64,000 bases of DNA, from positions 1 through 64,000 of the forward strand of contig CAJLVJ010000003.1 of NCBI GenBank assembly GCA_905210085.1. The letters are read 5' to 3'. Made by a program: the position numbers and the translations under genes. Positions 27,383 to 36,271 of this stretch are shown one piece after another (within the stretch, counting starts at the first letter, position 1; each line of letters starts with the position of its first letter). The notes below the pieces were generated by a model. That model was not told where the DNA came from. It did no database searches and saw nothing but the letters and a program-made list of their open reading frames with translations. This DNA comes from an uncultured Collinsella sp. GTDB lineage: Bacteria > Actinomycetota > Coriobacteriia > Coriobacteriales > Coriobacteriaceae.

Positions 27383-27398
27383 TGTTTCACGTGAAACA
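27383..27398 (+). other. parS site 3
   Basis: Exact TGTTTCACGTGAAACA, 39 bp from site 2, ending one base short of the rsmG stop codon. Confidence 0.97.
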
Positions 27399-27399
27399 T

Positions 27400-28137
27400 C
27401 TAGGCAAGCGGATTCTTCTTTGCCACGCCATTTGCACGAGGCAATGAAACGGATGCTGGATGACTCTTCTTAAGAACAATGAACTCCCTGTGACCCAAGC
27501 CTTCAGGCAAATCAATTGTGTCATTCAGAAGCAAAGTGAAGCCGCAAATCTTAGCTGCTGACATGCCGGAAGCAAGCTCCTCATCCGAAGGATTGCCCTT
27601 GGTTATAACAAATAGCCCTCCATCCTTCAGATACGGAGCCGCATACTCAACAAGAATCGGTAGAGGGGCCAGTGCGCGGGCGGTTACAACAGAGAACTGC
27701 TTCTTATGGCTCCGAGCATATTCTTCAAGACGATCATGAACCGCATGGGCATGTTTCAATCCAAGAGCATGGACAAAGGAATTTACCGCATCAACCTTCT
27801 TGCCAACAGAGTCAATATAAGTAGCTTTACGATGCGTGGTTATGGTTAATGGAATACCAGGGAAGCCCGCACCTGTTCCCATATCGAGCAAAGCTCCCTC
27901 AGGAGCCTTGTTGATATAGGGGAGCAAAACAAGTGAGTCGAGGATATGAAGTACTGCAGCATCTTCTACGTTAAGAATACGGGTGAGATTGGTTGTCTTA
28001 TTTGTTTCTAGAACCAAATCCAAATGCTGAATACATTTCCTCAGCTCAACATCAGTTACGCTCAAGGAATACTCTTTGCAATAGAAAGCTAGACGACTCA
28101 ACATCTCGTCAGCTTGCTGATCAGTAAGTACTAACAA
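27400..28137 (-). CDS. rsmG: 16S rRNA (guanine-N7) methyltransferase RsmG
   Basis: Methylates G527 of 16S rRNA; loss gives low-level streptomycin resistance in other bacteria. SAM-binding motif LLDMGTGAGFPGIPL, TNLTRI before it, and VVTARALAPLPILVEYA after it. The start chosen is TTG at 28137, with AAGGAG 6 nt upstream, giving 245 residues; an upstream in-frame start at 28185 lies on the terminator of the preceding gene and is unlikely. The parS cluster follows directly. Confidence 0.94.
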   Translation of the reverse strand: MLVLTDQQADEMLSRLAFYCKEYSLSVTDVELRKCIQHLDLVLETNKTTNLTRILNVEDAAVLHILDSLVLLPYINKAPEGALLDMGTGAGFPGIPLTITTHRKATYIDSVGKKVDAVNSFVHALGLKHAHAVHDRLEEYARSHKKQFSVVTARALAPLPILVEYAAPYLKDGGLFVITKGNPSDEELASGMSAAKICGFTLLLNDTIDLPEGLGHREFIVLKKSHPASVSLPRANGVAKKNPLA

Positions 28138-28183
28138 CGAAAGCTCCTTTCTGACAAAAATCAGCGTATCGAGAACTTTTGAC

Positions 28184-28215
28184 AAAAAAAGGGGACGTGG
28201 AAACCACGTCCCCTT
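28184..28215 (-). terminator. Terminator after jag
   Basis: Minus strand AGGGGACGTGG / CCACGTCCCCT stem with a very short loop, followed by a run of seven T. It separates the rpmH-jag transcript from rsmG-parA-parB. Confidence 0.92.
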
Positions 28216-28233
28216 AGCATAAACTCGAGTAGA

Positions 28234-28803
28234 TTATCGAGCAACAATCACCACATGGCGATCAGGGTCAGAACCCTCAGAATGAGTATCGACGGCATCA
28301 TTGCCACGAAGTGCAATGTGAACCAGTCGACGCTCGTAGGCATTCATGGGCGGAAGCGAAACACTCTTATGAGTGCGAATGGCACGCTCGGCAGCAGACT
28401 GAGCCATGGAGGCAACCTTGTCCTGACGGCGGCTCTTGTATCCCTCGACGTCCACTACAACCGGATACCTAAAGCCAAGTTTGCGGCTCACCAGCAAAGA
28501 GAACATAACCTGAAGGGCATCAAGGGTGCGACCATGACGGCCAATGAGAACAGCAAGGCCGGGAGCCGTTACATCCAAAATCAGCTCACCTTCGTCGCCC
28601 TCATACTCATCGATAGGAGAGTTGGCGGCATCGAAGTGCGAAAGGATGGAACGCAGGATGGAAATAGCAACATCGGCAATGGTGTCGAGCTCCTCATCGG
28701 TCAGCTCTTCACCAGCCTTGTAGCGCTGTGCAATCTCGGGATAATCGCCCGCGACCTGCGGGGCAACCTCCTCAAGCATATCCTCGATGATCTCTTCAGA
28801 CAT
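28234..28803 (-). CDS. jag: Jag/KhpB-family RNA-binding protein (KH and R3H)
   Basis: A 189-residue protein with an acidic N-terminus, a KH-like domain carrying the GxxG loop in VLIGRHGRTLDALQ, and a C-terminal R3H domain (NAYERRLVHIALRGNDAVDT). Homologues bind RNA together with KhpA and affect cell elongation. The start chosen is ATG at 28803, with GGAG upstream. It sits directly after yidC, as in many Gram-positives. Confidence 0.93.
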   Translation of the reverse strand: MSEEIIEDMLEEVAPQVAGDYPEIAQRYKAGEELTDEELDTIADVAISILRSILSHFDAANSPIDEYEGDEGELILDVTAPGLAVLIGRHGRTLDALQVMFSLLVSRKLGFRYPVVVDVEGYKSRRQDKVASMAQSAAERAIRTHKSVSLPPMNAYERRLVHIALRGNDAVDTHSEGSDPDRHVVIVAR

Positions 28804-28847
28804 AACGTACTCCAAAAGTTAGGTACCTAAATAAGATTGATATCCCA

Positions 28848-29618
28848 CTACTTCTTCTTGTGCGGGCGCGGCTTCTTCTCTCGACGAGTGACCTCAACCT
28901 GCAGCGGAGCGTTCTTAAGACGCTCCTCCTCATCGGCCTTCGCCTTGTCGATGACCTTCTGCGTCACAAAAATCTGCTGGATAACCTGCCAAGCAGACGA
29001 GACGTCGTAGTACAGCAGAACACCAACGGGAAGGCTCCAGCCCATCCAAAGCATCATGACCGTCATGACAACGGCCATCATACGCATGCTCTGAGCCTGC
29101 TGGCCGGTCTGGTTGCGCGACATATAGAGCTGCGGAATCAGGGTCAGGACGGCGAACAGGATCAGGCAAACCAGCGCAGGCAGTGCAACCATAAAGCCAT
29201 CGGCAAAGGAAGCACTCGGCGTGGTGGTCAGGTCGGGCAGGATGTTGAAGAACGAGAACGTGCCGTCGTTAAAGTACTGCGGCAGGTTGCGCAGCAATGT
29301 AAACAGGGCGAACAGGATAGGCATCTGAATCAGCAGCGGCAGACAGCCAGCCATGGGGTTGAACTTGTTCTCGCTGTAGAACTTCTGCATCTCCTCGGCC
29401 TGACGCTGGGGATCGTCGGCATAGCGCTCCTGGATCTCGAGCATCTTGGGCTGCAGCACCTGCATGCGAGCCGTCGACTTGGTCGACTTGAGCATGAGCG
29501 GCGTCAGCAGCAGACGGATGATGACCACCAGGATGATGATGGACAGGCCCCAGTCGACCGCAAAGGTCTGGATGAGCTTGAGCAGCTCGAAAAGGATGTT
29601 AACGATCCAATCCCACAT
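28848..29618 (-). CDS. yidC: Membrane protein insertase YidC/Oxa1
   Basis: A 256-residue insertase of the short Gram-positive type. First span near 15-38 (DWGLSIIILVVIIRLLLTPL, with the conserved Arg in the groove), the cytoplasmic hairpin MQVLQPKMLEIQERYADDPQ, GCLPLLIQMPILFALF, a later pair near ALVCLILFAVLTLIPQLY, and a basic C-terminal tail. GGAGG lies 9 nt before the ATG. It is linked with yidD and rnpA in one transcript. Confidence 0.96.
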   Translation of the reverse strand: MWDWIVNILFELLKLIQTFAVDWGLSIIILVVIIRLLLTPLMLKSTKSTARMQVLQPKMLEIQERYADDPQRQAEEMQKFYSENKFNPMAGCLPLLIQMPILFALFTLLRNLPQYFNDGTFSFFNILPDLTTTPSASFADGFMVALPALVCLILFAVLTLIPQLYMSRNQTGQQAQSMRMMAVVMTVMMLWMGWSLPVGVLLYYDVSSAWQVIQQIFVTQKVIDKAKADEEERLKNAPLQVEVTRREKKPRPHKKK

Positions 29619-29647
29619 GTAAGTTTTCCTCCGATAGCGAGTGCCCG

Positions 29648-29872
29648 CTAGGGCACAGGGTCATAACCGCCGACGTGCAGGGGATTGCAACGAGCGATGC
29701 GCCTCACGGCAAGCCAGCAGCCTCTCAAAACACCGTGCTTCTCAATCGCCTGGATGGCGTATTGCGAGCACGTTGGGTAATAAATGCAGGCGTCAGGCAA
29801 TAAGGGCGAAATAACCTGTTGATATATGCGAATAGGAGCGATGGCAACACGTCGCAAAACGTGATTGCTCAT
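29648..29872 (-). CDS. yidD: Membrane protein insertion efficiency factor YidD
   Basis: A 74-residue protein. The family signature [16 protein letters not shown] and the downstream [13 protein letters not shown] are clear. It helps YidC-dependent insertion at the inner face of the membrane. Its ATG overlaps the rnpA stop (ATGA). Confidence 0.96.
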   Translation of the reverse strand: MSNHVLRRVAIAPIRIYQQVISPLLPDACIYYPTCSQYAIQAIEKHGVLRGCWLAVRRIARCNPLHVGGYDPVP

Positions 29873-30207
29873 CGCTCCTCCCCGGCAACGCCGGCGCGCT
29901 TCATAAGCGAACGCAACGCCTTGTCCATCTCCTGCGGCGAGGAAACCCTCGTCTTGGGAGTTGCAAACAAGATGATGTCATAACCCGCAACGGGAAATCC
30001 GCAGCTGCGGGCGGCCTCGCGCATCACACGCTTAGATCGGTTGCGCACGACGGCACAACCGAGTCGCTTAGCACCAACGAAGGCGACCCTTCCGGAGTCG
30101 CCTTCGCCAACCGATTCACATATGGTCATTCGAATCAGAGGGTGATTGAAACGACGCCCCTGACTGAACACATGCTCGAAATCTTGCCGAGACTTAATAG
30201 TCTTCAT
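29869..30207 (-). CDS. rnpA: Ribonuclease P protein component
   Basis: The 112-residue basic subunit of RNase P, needed for tRNA 5' maturation. The RNR motif is present as [13 protein letters not shown], with [11 protein letters not shown] before it. It lies between rpmH and yidD, the standard order. Confidence 0.95.
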   Translation of the reverse strand: MKTIKSRQDFEHVFSQGRRFNHPLIRMTICESVGEGDSGRVAFVGAKRLGCAVVRNRSKRVMREAARSCGFPVAGYDIILFATPKTRVSSPQEMDKALRSLMKRAGVAGEER

Positions 30208-30227
30208 GCGAGATGTGTGTATCGCTG

Positions 30228-30362
30228 CTAGACAGTGAGACGCTTGCGGCCCTTGGCGCGACGACGGGCGAGCACGGCACGACCACCCTTAGTGGCCATA
30301 CGGGCACGGAAGCCATGGGTCTTGGCACGCTTACGCTTATTAGGCTGATACGTACGCTTCAT
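30228..30362 (-). CDS. rpmH: 50S ribosomal protein L34
   Basis: A 44-residue very basic protein, [20 protein letters not shown] at the start and ending [19 protein letters not shown] lies 7 nt before the ATG at 30362. It is the first gene of the minus-strand cluster running away from the origin. Confidence 0.97.
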   Translation of the reverse strand: MKRTYQPNKRKRAKTHGFRARMATKGGRAVLARRRAKGRKRLTV

Positions 30363-30434
30363 CTTAAGTTCCTCCTGCTGCATTTCGAGTGTCCGCGGGG
30401 ACGCGGACGCAGATATAGACACGTGAGCTTGAAG

Positions 30435-30464
30435 ATTGTAGGGAAATCAATGTTCAAATGTCAA
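30435..30464 (-). promoter_or_regulatory. Promoter of rpmH
   Basis: Minus strand TTGACA (30459-30464), an 18-nt spacer and TACAAT (30435-30440), a near-consensus sigma-70 promoter about 75 nt before the rpmH start. Confidence 0.85.
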
Positions 30465-30539
30465 GAAATCAAAGGTAAAAGGTTGCGCAGTTCACACGGT
30501 TCCCCCATAAGCACAACCGAAATTTGCGCCTCATGGCAA

Positions 30540-30707
30540 CCTTTCACGATATTTCATCGAGTTTTCAACAGGTCATGTTGGCAATGTTGAGAACTTTTCG
30601 CCCATTTTCCAAAGTTTTCAACAAGTTTTGAAAGGTTGTCGAAAGATGAGAAACGTTGCACGGTGAGCTACTATTTGTTCGAAACCTTTTGAAAGATTGC
30701 GAGCGGC
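30540..30707 (+). other. oriC: Left part of oriC: DnaA-box-like cluster
   Basis: An AT-rich gap between divergent rpmH and the gene upstream of dnaA. TTTTCAACA occurs at 30562-30570 and 30615-30623, and TTCTCAACA on the minus strand at 30585-30593. Related words (ttttgaaa, ttgtcgaaa, ttcgaaacctt) are interspersed. TTTTCAACA differs by one base from the usual TTWTNCACA box. The same 9-mer recurs at 31748-31756 and near dnaN. Strand bias of genes flips here. Confidence 0.6.
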
Positions 30708-32060
30708 ATGTCTGACGACTTTTACACCATGGTCGATTCCGGAGACCCGGCACCCGACAACGAGCACATCACCGGCGTGCGCGAAGAGCGTGCGGAAGGC
30801 GAGCAGACGACCACGCAGGCGCCAAAAGCCATGTACGCCGCGCGCATCGCCGTCTATGACGACATGCTGTCGATACCGCGGGTGATCGTCATTGATCCGC
30901 AAGATGTCCGCACGTATTTGGAAGAGACGACCAACACCGTCTACCAGTGCATGAAAGAACAAGGTGGCCATATCTCGCTCATGGTCATCCGCGAGATTGT
31001 CGAAAACTTTATCCACGCACACTTTGCCGAGCCCATCATCTCGATTCTGGACGGCGGAGACACCATCCGCTTTGCTGACCAAGGACCCGGCATCGACGAC
31101 AAGGAACGTGCTTTCGACTTTGGCGTTACCAGCGCAAACAGCAAGATGAAGCGCTATATCCGTGGAACCGGAGCAGGGTTTCCCATGGTGCAGGAGTATT
31201 TGGAAAACGCCGGCGGTGCCGTATCCATCGAGGACAACATGGGCAACGGCACCGTGGTTACGGTAAGCCTGAACCCTAAACGCGTGCAGGAAATCGAGCG
31301 TGCCGGCGGACGCGGCGCTGCCGTGCGGCCCGAGACGGAGCAGCCCACATATCCCCTGCCGGGAGCTTTTGCGCAGCAGCCCATGGCAACGCAGCAGATG
31401 CAGCCCACCGTGGGACAGATGCAGCAGCCCGGAATGCCTCCTACACAAGAACCCCAAGCGGCATCGATGTCGATGCCGCCAAGCATGCCAGAGGCCGTGC
31501 CGCTGGCGGATCAGGATGCAGCAGCAATGCAGCAGGCGACGGGCGCACCGGGTGGCCAGCAAATGGGCTATCAGCCGTACCAACAAGGATATCCATATCA
31601 GCAGATGCGGCCACTGGGGTACGGCCAGCAGTTCCCGCAGCAGTACCAGCAAGGATATCAGCAGCCGTACCAGCAGATGCCGCAGCAGCAGTACAACCCT
31701 TGGGCCCAGCAGATGCCTCCGCAGCCTTACCAACAGTGGCCTCAAAGTTTTCAACAGCAAATGCCACCGATGCAGAGTTCTCAACAACCAGCAGCTCAAA
31801 TGATGTATCCTAATGCAGCAAATCAGCATGCGCAGCCACAACCGGACGTGTTCGTAAGCGATCGCGGCAACGCCGCGCTGGGCTATCTGGCGCAAAATCA
31901 AGCGTGCGGTGCAACCGATCTGGCGAGGGCGTTTGGAAACTCGGCCCCCACTTGGTCACGCACGCTCAATGACTTGGCGCAGGCCGGCTTGGTCATCAAG
32001 CATGGCCAGAAATACCATCTGACCGAACTCGGCGCCGCTCGCGTGCGAGCTCAGAGCTAA
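30708..32060 (+). CDS. GHKL-type ATPase with Gln-rich linker and winged-helix tail, upstream of dnaA
   Basis: A 450-residue protein I cannot assign to a named family. Residues about 60-190 form a histidine-kinase-like ATPase: N box IREIVENFIHAHF (Glu96, Asn100), G1 DQGPGID (124-130), G2 GTGAGFPMV (153-161). There is no histidine-phosphotransfer domain, so it is closer to stand-alone ATPases such as SpoIIAB/RsbW than to sensor kinases. Residues about 210-375 are rich in Gln, Pro and Met (runs such as QQYQQGYQQPYQQMPQQQ). Residues about 385-450 look like a winged helix (GATDLARAFGNSAPTWSRTL). It ends 15 nt before dnaA and is co-directional, so the two are probably co-transcribed. The Shine-Dalgarno is weak (GAGCGG). 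Confidence 0.85.
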   Translation: MSDDFYTMVDSGDPAPDNEHITGVREERAEGEQTTTQAPKAMYAARIAVYDDMLSIPRVIVIDPQDVRTYLEETTNTVYQCMKEQGGHISLMVIREIVENFIHAHFAEPIISILDGGDTIRFADQGPGIDDKERAFDFGVTSANSKMKRYIRGTGAGFPMVQEYLENAGGAVSIEDNMGNGTVVTVSLNPKRVQEIERAGGRGAAVRPETEQPTYPLPGAFAQQPMATQQMQPTVGQMQQPGMPPTQEPQAASMSMPPSMPEAVPLADQDAAAMQQATGAPGGQQMGYQPYQQGYPYQQMRPLGYGQQFPQQYQQGYQQPYQQMPQQQYNPWAQQMPPQPYQQWPQSFQQQMPPMQSSQQPAAQMMYPNAANQHAQPQPDVFVSDRGNAALGYLAQNQACGATDLARAFGNSAPTWSRTLNDLAQAGLVIKHGQKYHLTELGAARVRAQS

Positions 32061-32075
32061 AGAACGGGAGAGACA

Positions 32076-33812
32076 GTGGACGAGGAAGCAAGCATCATCC
32101 TGGGGGATGCCATCGCCTTTTGCCAGCGCGACGGCCAAGATGCACGCCTCATCAACATGCTGGGGCAATCGCGCGCCATAAGCCTGACCGAAGATACGCT
32201 CACGATCGAGGCCCCCTCGCGCTTTGCCATCGCGCAGCTCAAAAAGCATCAGCCGACTATTGAGGCCTATCTGGAAGAAATCGCCTTTGCACCGATCGCG
32301 CTCGACATCGTGGCACCGCAAGGCGCCGCGACGGAATCCGCTGCCGCCACGGCGCCCGCCACGGCGCCCGCCACGGCTCCCGCCGCTTCCCCGTCGGTGC
32401 CGGCCTCCGCAGACGACGTGCCGACAATCGAGCACCAGCACAGCGATGTTTCCCGTGAAACCATGGCACCGTTGCCGACCGCGGCGGCGACGTCAACGAG
32501 CGCACCCGTCACGCACATGCCCATCGCTCACGACGCAGCGGCGGGCGCGGATTCGGGCATTGCAATCAAGAACACGCTCTCGGCCGACGATTTTCGTCGC
32601 ATGATGAACCAGATGAAGGGCGGAGCGCCGACCAAATCCACGCAAGCTGCGACCCCCACTTCACCCATGCCAGCACCAACCGTGCCGGCCGAGCAGAATA
32701 CGGATGGAGCCCCGCTCGCCGCGAACTCAAAATTTACCTTTGAGAACTTTGTCTACGGCCCCGAGAACAGCCATGCCTATCGCTCGGCGCTCAAGTTTGC
32801 CGCCCTCGCGGACGAGCGCGGCACATGCACATCACTGTTCATCTACGGCAAATCGGGCCTGGGCAAGACGCACCTGCTGCTTGCCATCAAAAACGAGCTC
32901 GCCGAGAAGTCGCCCGAGATCAAGGTCAAGTATGCCAACTCCCAGGCATATCTGGACGACCTGATGACCGAGTTCGACCGCCAAAAGAAGAGCAACGCCC
33001 CCATCATGCAGGCGTACCACGGTGTGGACGTGCTCATCATCGATGACATCCAAAACATCATCGGCAAGCGCGCGAGCGTGGACTACTTTTTCCAGCTCAT
33101 GGACGAGTTCATCCGCAACAACAAGAAGGTCGTCATCGCGGCAGACCGCGCCCCCAAGGACCTGAGCATGGACGAGCGTCTGACCAGCCGCTTCAACGCC
33201 GGAATGCTCTGCCTGGTCGCAGAGCCCAGCTACGAGATGAAATACAAGATCTTGCAGCGCTATTACGAGAACACCATCGTCGCCGCTCCCGAGGCGGGCG
33301 ACGACTCACTGCTGGCGGCCTATGGGGGCGACGGCGGGCACCTGACCGATGAACACTTTAAACACATGGCCGAGGTCTCGGGCACCAACATCCGCGAACT
33401 CGAGAGCTTTTGCGAGCGCTGCGCCGGCGAGGCGGGCGACCGCGAGCGCGAGGGCGGAGAGCTCACCTTTGACGATATCGACGCCATCGCCAGCCAGTAC
33501 TTCGACACATCGGCCAAAAAGATCAACGTCCAGACGGTTCAGTCCGTCATCGAAGAGCAGTACGGCGTAACGCACGAGGAGCTCATCGGCCCGCGTCGCA
33601 ACGCCAATATCGCCAAAGCACGCCATATCGCTATCTACCTGGCCATCGAGATGTGCGAGATGACGACCACGGCGGTGGGCGCCGAATTTGGCAACCGCAA
33701 CCACTCGACCGTCAGCACGAGCTACAAAAAGGTCCAGAAGATGATCCAGGAAGACCGCACCGTCACCGAAGACCTCAAGTCGCTGCGCGATAAAATTACA
33801 CTGCGCTCGTAG
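32076..33812 (+). CDS. dnaA: Chromosomal replication initiator DnaA
   Basis: A 578-residue initiator, long because domain II is an extended Ala/Pro/Thr-rich linker (about 85-215, with APATAPATAPAASP). Domain III has Walker A FIYGKSGLGKTHLL, Walker B VLIIDDIQNI and the sensor/Arg finger region DERLTSRFNAGM. Domain IV has the DnaA signature ATTAVGAEFGNRNHSTVSTS-like segment for box binding. It starts with GTG after GGGAGAG. A parS-like word lies within the linker codons at 32447-32462. Confidence 0.97.
   Translation: MDEEASIILGDAIAFCQRDGQDARLINMLGQSRAISLTEDTLTIEAPSRFAIAQLKKHQPTIEAYLEEIAFAPIALDIVAPQGAATESAAATAPATAPATAPAASPSVPASADDVPTIEHQHSDVSRETMAPLPTAAATSTSAPVTHMPIAHDAAAGADSGIAIKNTLSADDFRRMMNQMKGGAPTKSTQAATPTSPMPAPTVPAEQNTDGAPLAANSKFTFENFVYGPENSHAYRSALKFAALADERGTCTSLFIYGKSGLGKTHLLLAIKNELAEKSPEIKVKYANSQAYLDDLMTEFDRQKKSNAPIMQAYHGVDVLIIDDIQNIIGKRASVDYFFQLMDEFIRNNKKVVIAADRAPKDLSMDERLTSRFNAGMLCLVAEPSYEMKYKILQRYYENTIVAAPEAGDDSLLAAYGGDGGHLTDEHFKHMAEVSGTNIRELESFCERCAGEAGDREREGGELTFDDIDAIASQYFDTSAKKINVQTVQSVIEEQYGVTHEELIGPRRNANIAKARHIAIYLAIEMCEMTTTAVGAEFGNRNHSTVSTSYKKVQKMIQEDRTVTEDLKSLRDKITLRS
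32447..32462 (+). other. parS-like site inside dnaA (14 of 16 matches)
   Basis: TGTTTCCCGTGAAACC differs from perfect parS at two positions. It encodes VSRET in the disordered linker, where codon choice is free. It lies about 5 kb from the triple parS. Confidence 0.45.
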
Positions 33813-34050
33813 GGAAATAGAGACACCTGTTGAAAACTTGTCGAAACCACGGGCATAAGGTGTCTAAAACCCAACCCGCGGTGATGAAAAGTTTTGCGCA
33901 GGTTTCGAACGTGGAAAACCACCCCTGTTGCACACAGGCTGCTGTCGATTCTCTTTCTGGGTCTGACCTGCGTCTTTGGGAGTAATCAACAGTTTCGTCA
34001 GTGCTATTACTATTATTAAGATATTTATATCTATAGAAAGGTATTAAAAG
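33813..34050 (+). other. oriC: Right part of oriC: dnaA-dnaN intergenic region with AT-rich unwinding candidate
   Basis: The gap begins with TTTTCAACA on the minus strand (33828-33836) and has related words (cgaaacc, gttttgcgcagg, ggaaaacc) up to about 33920. It ends with a strongly AT-rich stretch at about 34000-34045 (ctattactattattaagat and following) suited to DNA unwinding, directly before the dnaN Shine-Dalgarno. This matches the bipartite origin layout of Gram-positives. Confidence 0.65.
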
Positions 34051-35154
34051 ATGAAGTTCACCGTCAGCCAGAGCTCGCTTACACAAGCCATCGGCGTCGT
34101 TATGAAGGGTGTCGCTTCGGCATCCACCCTTCCCATCCTGTCGGGCGTGCTCGTCAAGGCCCGAGACGGCATCTTGGAATTCCAGACCTCTAACTACACC
34201 ATCTCGATCCGTCATCGCATCGCGGCGCATGTCGAAGAAGAGGGCGAGATGGTTATCCCCTGTAAGATGCTCTCCAATATCACCAAGACCCTCCCCGATG
34301 CCCCGGTCACCTTTGAGCTGTCCGAGCGCCAGGTGCTGATTGGTTGCGAGAAGAGCTCTTTCCGCCTGAACACGCTTGATGCTAATGACTTCCCCGAGTT
34401 TCCGGCCTATGCCATCGAGAGCGCCGTGGAACTGCCGACCGATATCTTGTCCGAGATGGTCGGCCGCGTGTGGCGCGTCACCTCGACCGACAAGGCCCGC
34501 CCCATCCTGGGTGGCGTGCACATGAAGGTCGAGAACAACACCGTGCGCCTGGTGGCGACCGATTCCTTCCGTTTGGCCGTGTGCGATACGCAGGTCGAGA
34601 CCTCGACCCTCGAAGGCTCCTTTGAGCTCAACGTTCCGGCTGACGCCTTTAACGACGCACTGAACATCATGGCCAGCCAGGCGACCATCATGATCGGGGC
34701 TACTGACACCCAGGTCGTCTTCGAGGCCGGCAACACCACCTACGTGTCGCGCCGCATCGAGGGCGTGTACCCCAACTACAAGCAGCTCATCCCCGATTCG
34801 TGCGTGACGAGCGTCAAGATCGACGTCGCCGCCTTTAACGCCGCCCTCAAGCGCGTGGCCGTTATCGCGAGCGCCAACCCCGCCGTCAAGTTCGAGATCG
34901 ATGTCGAGAACGGGCAGATGGGCCTGTCCTCCATCTCCAATGACCAGGACCTTGCGCAGGAGACGATCGATGTCGAGGCCGAGGGCGAGTCGGGTACCAT
35001 CGCCTTCAACTACCACTACATCTTCGGCTGCCTCAATGCCCTGTCCAAGGAGAAGGAGATCACGCTGGAGCTCAAGAGCTACTCGCAGGCGGGCATCTTC
35101 AAGTCCTACGACAAGATCAACTACCTGTACCTGGTCATGCCGGTCCGCATCTAG
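34051..35154 (+). CDS. dnaN: DNA polymerase III beta subunit (sliding clamp)
   Basis: A 367-residue clamp that encircles DNA and tethers polymerase III. MKFTVSQSSLTQAIGVVMKG at the start, LPILSGVLVKA, RVTSTDKARPILGGVHM, and the C-terminal YLVMPVRI typical of DnaN. AAAGG precedes the ATG. It is followed within 11 nt by recF. Confidence 0.98.
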   Translation: MKFTVSQSSLTQAIGVVMKGVASASTLPILSGVLVKARDGILEFQTSNYTISIRHRIAAHVEEEGEMVIPCKMLSNITKTLPDAPVTFELSERQVLIGCEKSSFRLNTLDANDFPEFPAYAIESAVELPTDILSEMVGRVWRVTSTDKARPILGGVHMKVENNTVRLVATDSFRLAVCDTQVETSTLEGSFELNVPADAFNDALNIMASQATIMIGATDTQVVFEAGNTTYVSRRIEGVYPNYKQLIPDSCVTSVKIDVAAFNAALKRVAVIASANPAVKFEIDVENGQMGLSSISNDQDLAQETIDVEAEGESGTIAFNYHYIFGCLNALSKEKEITLELKSYSQAGIFKSYDKINYLYLVMPVRI

Positions 35155-35164
35155 CAGCCGCCCT

Positions 35165-36271
35165 ATGACCATGTTCGCCCGCGATCTTTCCGTCGCGCAC
35201 TACCGCAGCTTCGATAGCTATCGCCTTGCCCTGGACGAGGGCGTGACGATACTTGCGGGACCCAACGCGGCGGGAAAGACCAATCTCATAGAGGCGCTGC
35301 AGCTGCTGACGAGCGGCGCCTCGTTTAGGCATCCGACCGCAGCCGAGCTCGTTCATGACGGCGTGGGCTCGTGCAAGGTCGAGCTGAGGCTCGAGGGCGA
35401 CGGCCGCGTGCTTGATATGGGATTGAGCGCGGAGGACGGTAAGCGCTCGTTTAGCCGCAACGGCAAGAGATGCTCTGCCGCCGGTGTGCGCGGGGTTCTG
35501 CCGAGCGTGCTGTTTTGCCCCGACCATCTGGACATGGTTAAGCGGGGCGCCAGTGTGCGCCGCGCCGCCCTCGATGACTTTGGCATGCAACTGAGCGCAC
35601 GCTATGCCGATCTTGCGAGCACCTATGGGCGCTGCGTGACCCAGCGTAACGCCTTGCTCAAGGAAACCTGGTGCTGCCGTGAGATGCTCGGCGCGTGGAA
35701 CGATTCGATTGCCCGCGCGGGCGCGGCTCTGCTCGTGCACCGGTTGGCCCTGCTCGACCGGCTGGCGGGCCATGTGCGTACTGCCTACGGGCAAGTGGCG
35801 TCCGGTGAAGTCGCCAACGTGTCCTATGCGTCCACGCTGGGGGATTTGCCCCAGGTGGAGAATCGCGAAGAGCTGAAGGGCTGGGCGTACGAGCGCATGC
35901 TGGCCGCCCTTGATGAGCACGCCGACGAGGAAATTCGCCGCGGCGTGACGTTGGTGGGACCGCATCGCGACGAGATTGAATTTACCGTGGCGGGTCGCTC
36001 CGCTCGTTCATTTGCCAGCCAAGGACAGCAGCGAACGTTGGTACTGTCCTGGAAGGTGGCCGAGGTGGCCGTGGCTCGCGATGTTCTGGGTACTGCTCCG
36101 CTGTTGCTTCTGGACGACGTGATGAGCGAGCTCGACGGCGAGCGCCGCGGTGCTTTTCTGCGGCTGATCGGCGATGATATCCAAACGGTCATAACCACGA
36201 CCAACCTGGGATACTTTACCGATGACCTGCTTGATCGAGCCAAGGTGGTGAGCATGGGTGAGACGTGCTAA
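35165..36271 (+). CDS. recF: DNA replication and repair protein RecF
   Basis: A 368-residue SMC-like ATPase that helps load RecA at gaps. Walker A AGPNAAGKTNLIEAL, signature FASQGQQRTLVLSWKVAE and Walker B LLLLDDVMSELD. Start ATG at 35165; ATG at 35171 is an alternative. No good Shine-Dalgarno is visible, so translation may depend on coupling to dnaN. It overlaps the next gene by 14 nt. Confidence 0.95.
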   Translation: MTMFARDLSVAHYRSFDSYRLALDEGVTILAGPNAAGKTNLIEALQLLTSGASFRHPTAAELVHDGVGSCKVELRLEGDGRVLDMGLSAEDGKRSFSRNGKRCSAAGVRGVLPSVLFCPDHLDMVKRGASVRRAALDDFGMQLSARYADLASTYGRCVTQRNALLKETWCCREMLGAWNDSIARAGAALLVHRLALLDRLAGHVRTAYGQVASGEVANVSYASTLGDLPQVENREELKGWAYERMLAALDEHADEEIRRGVTLVGPHRDEIEFTVAGRSARSFASQGQQRTLVLSWKVAEVAVARDVLGTAPLLLLDDVMSELDGERRGAFLRLIGDDIQTVITTTNLGYFTDDLLDRAKVVSMGETC

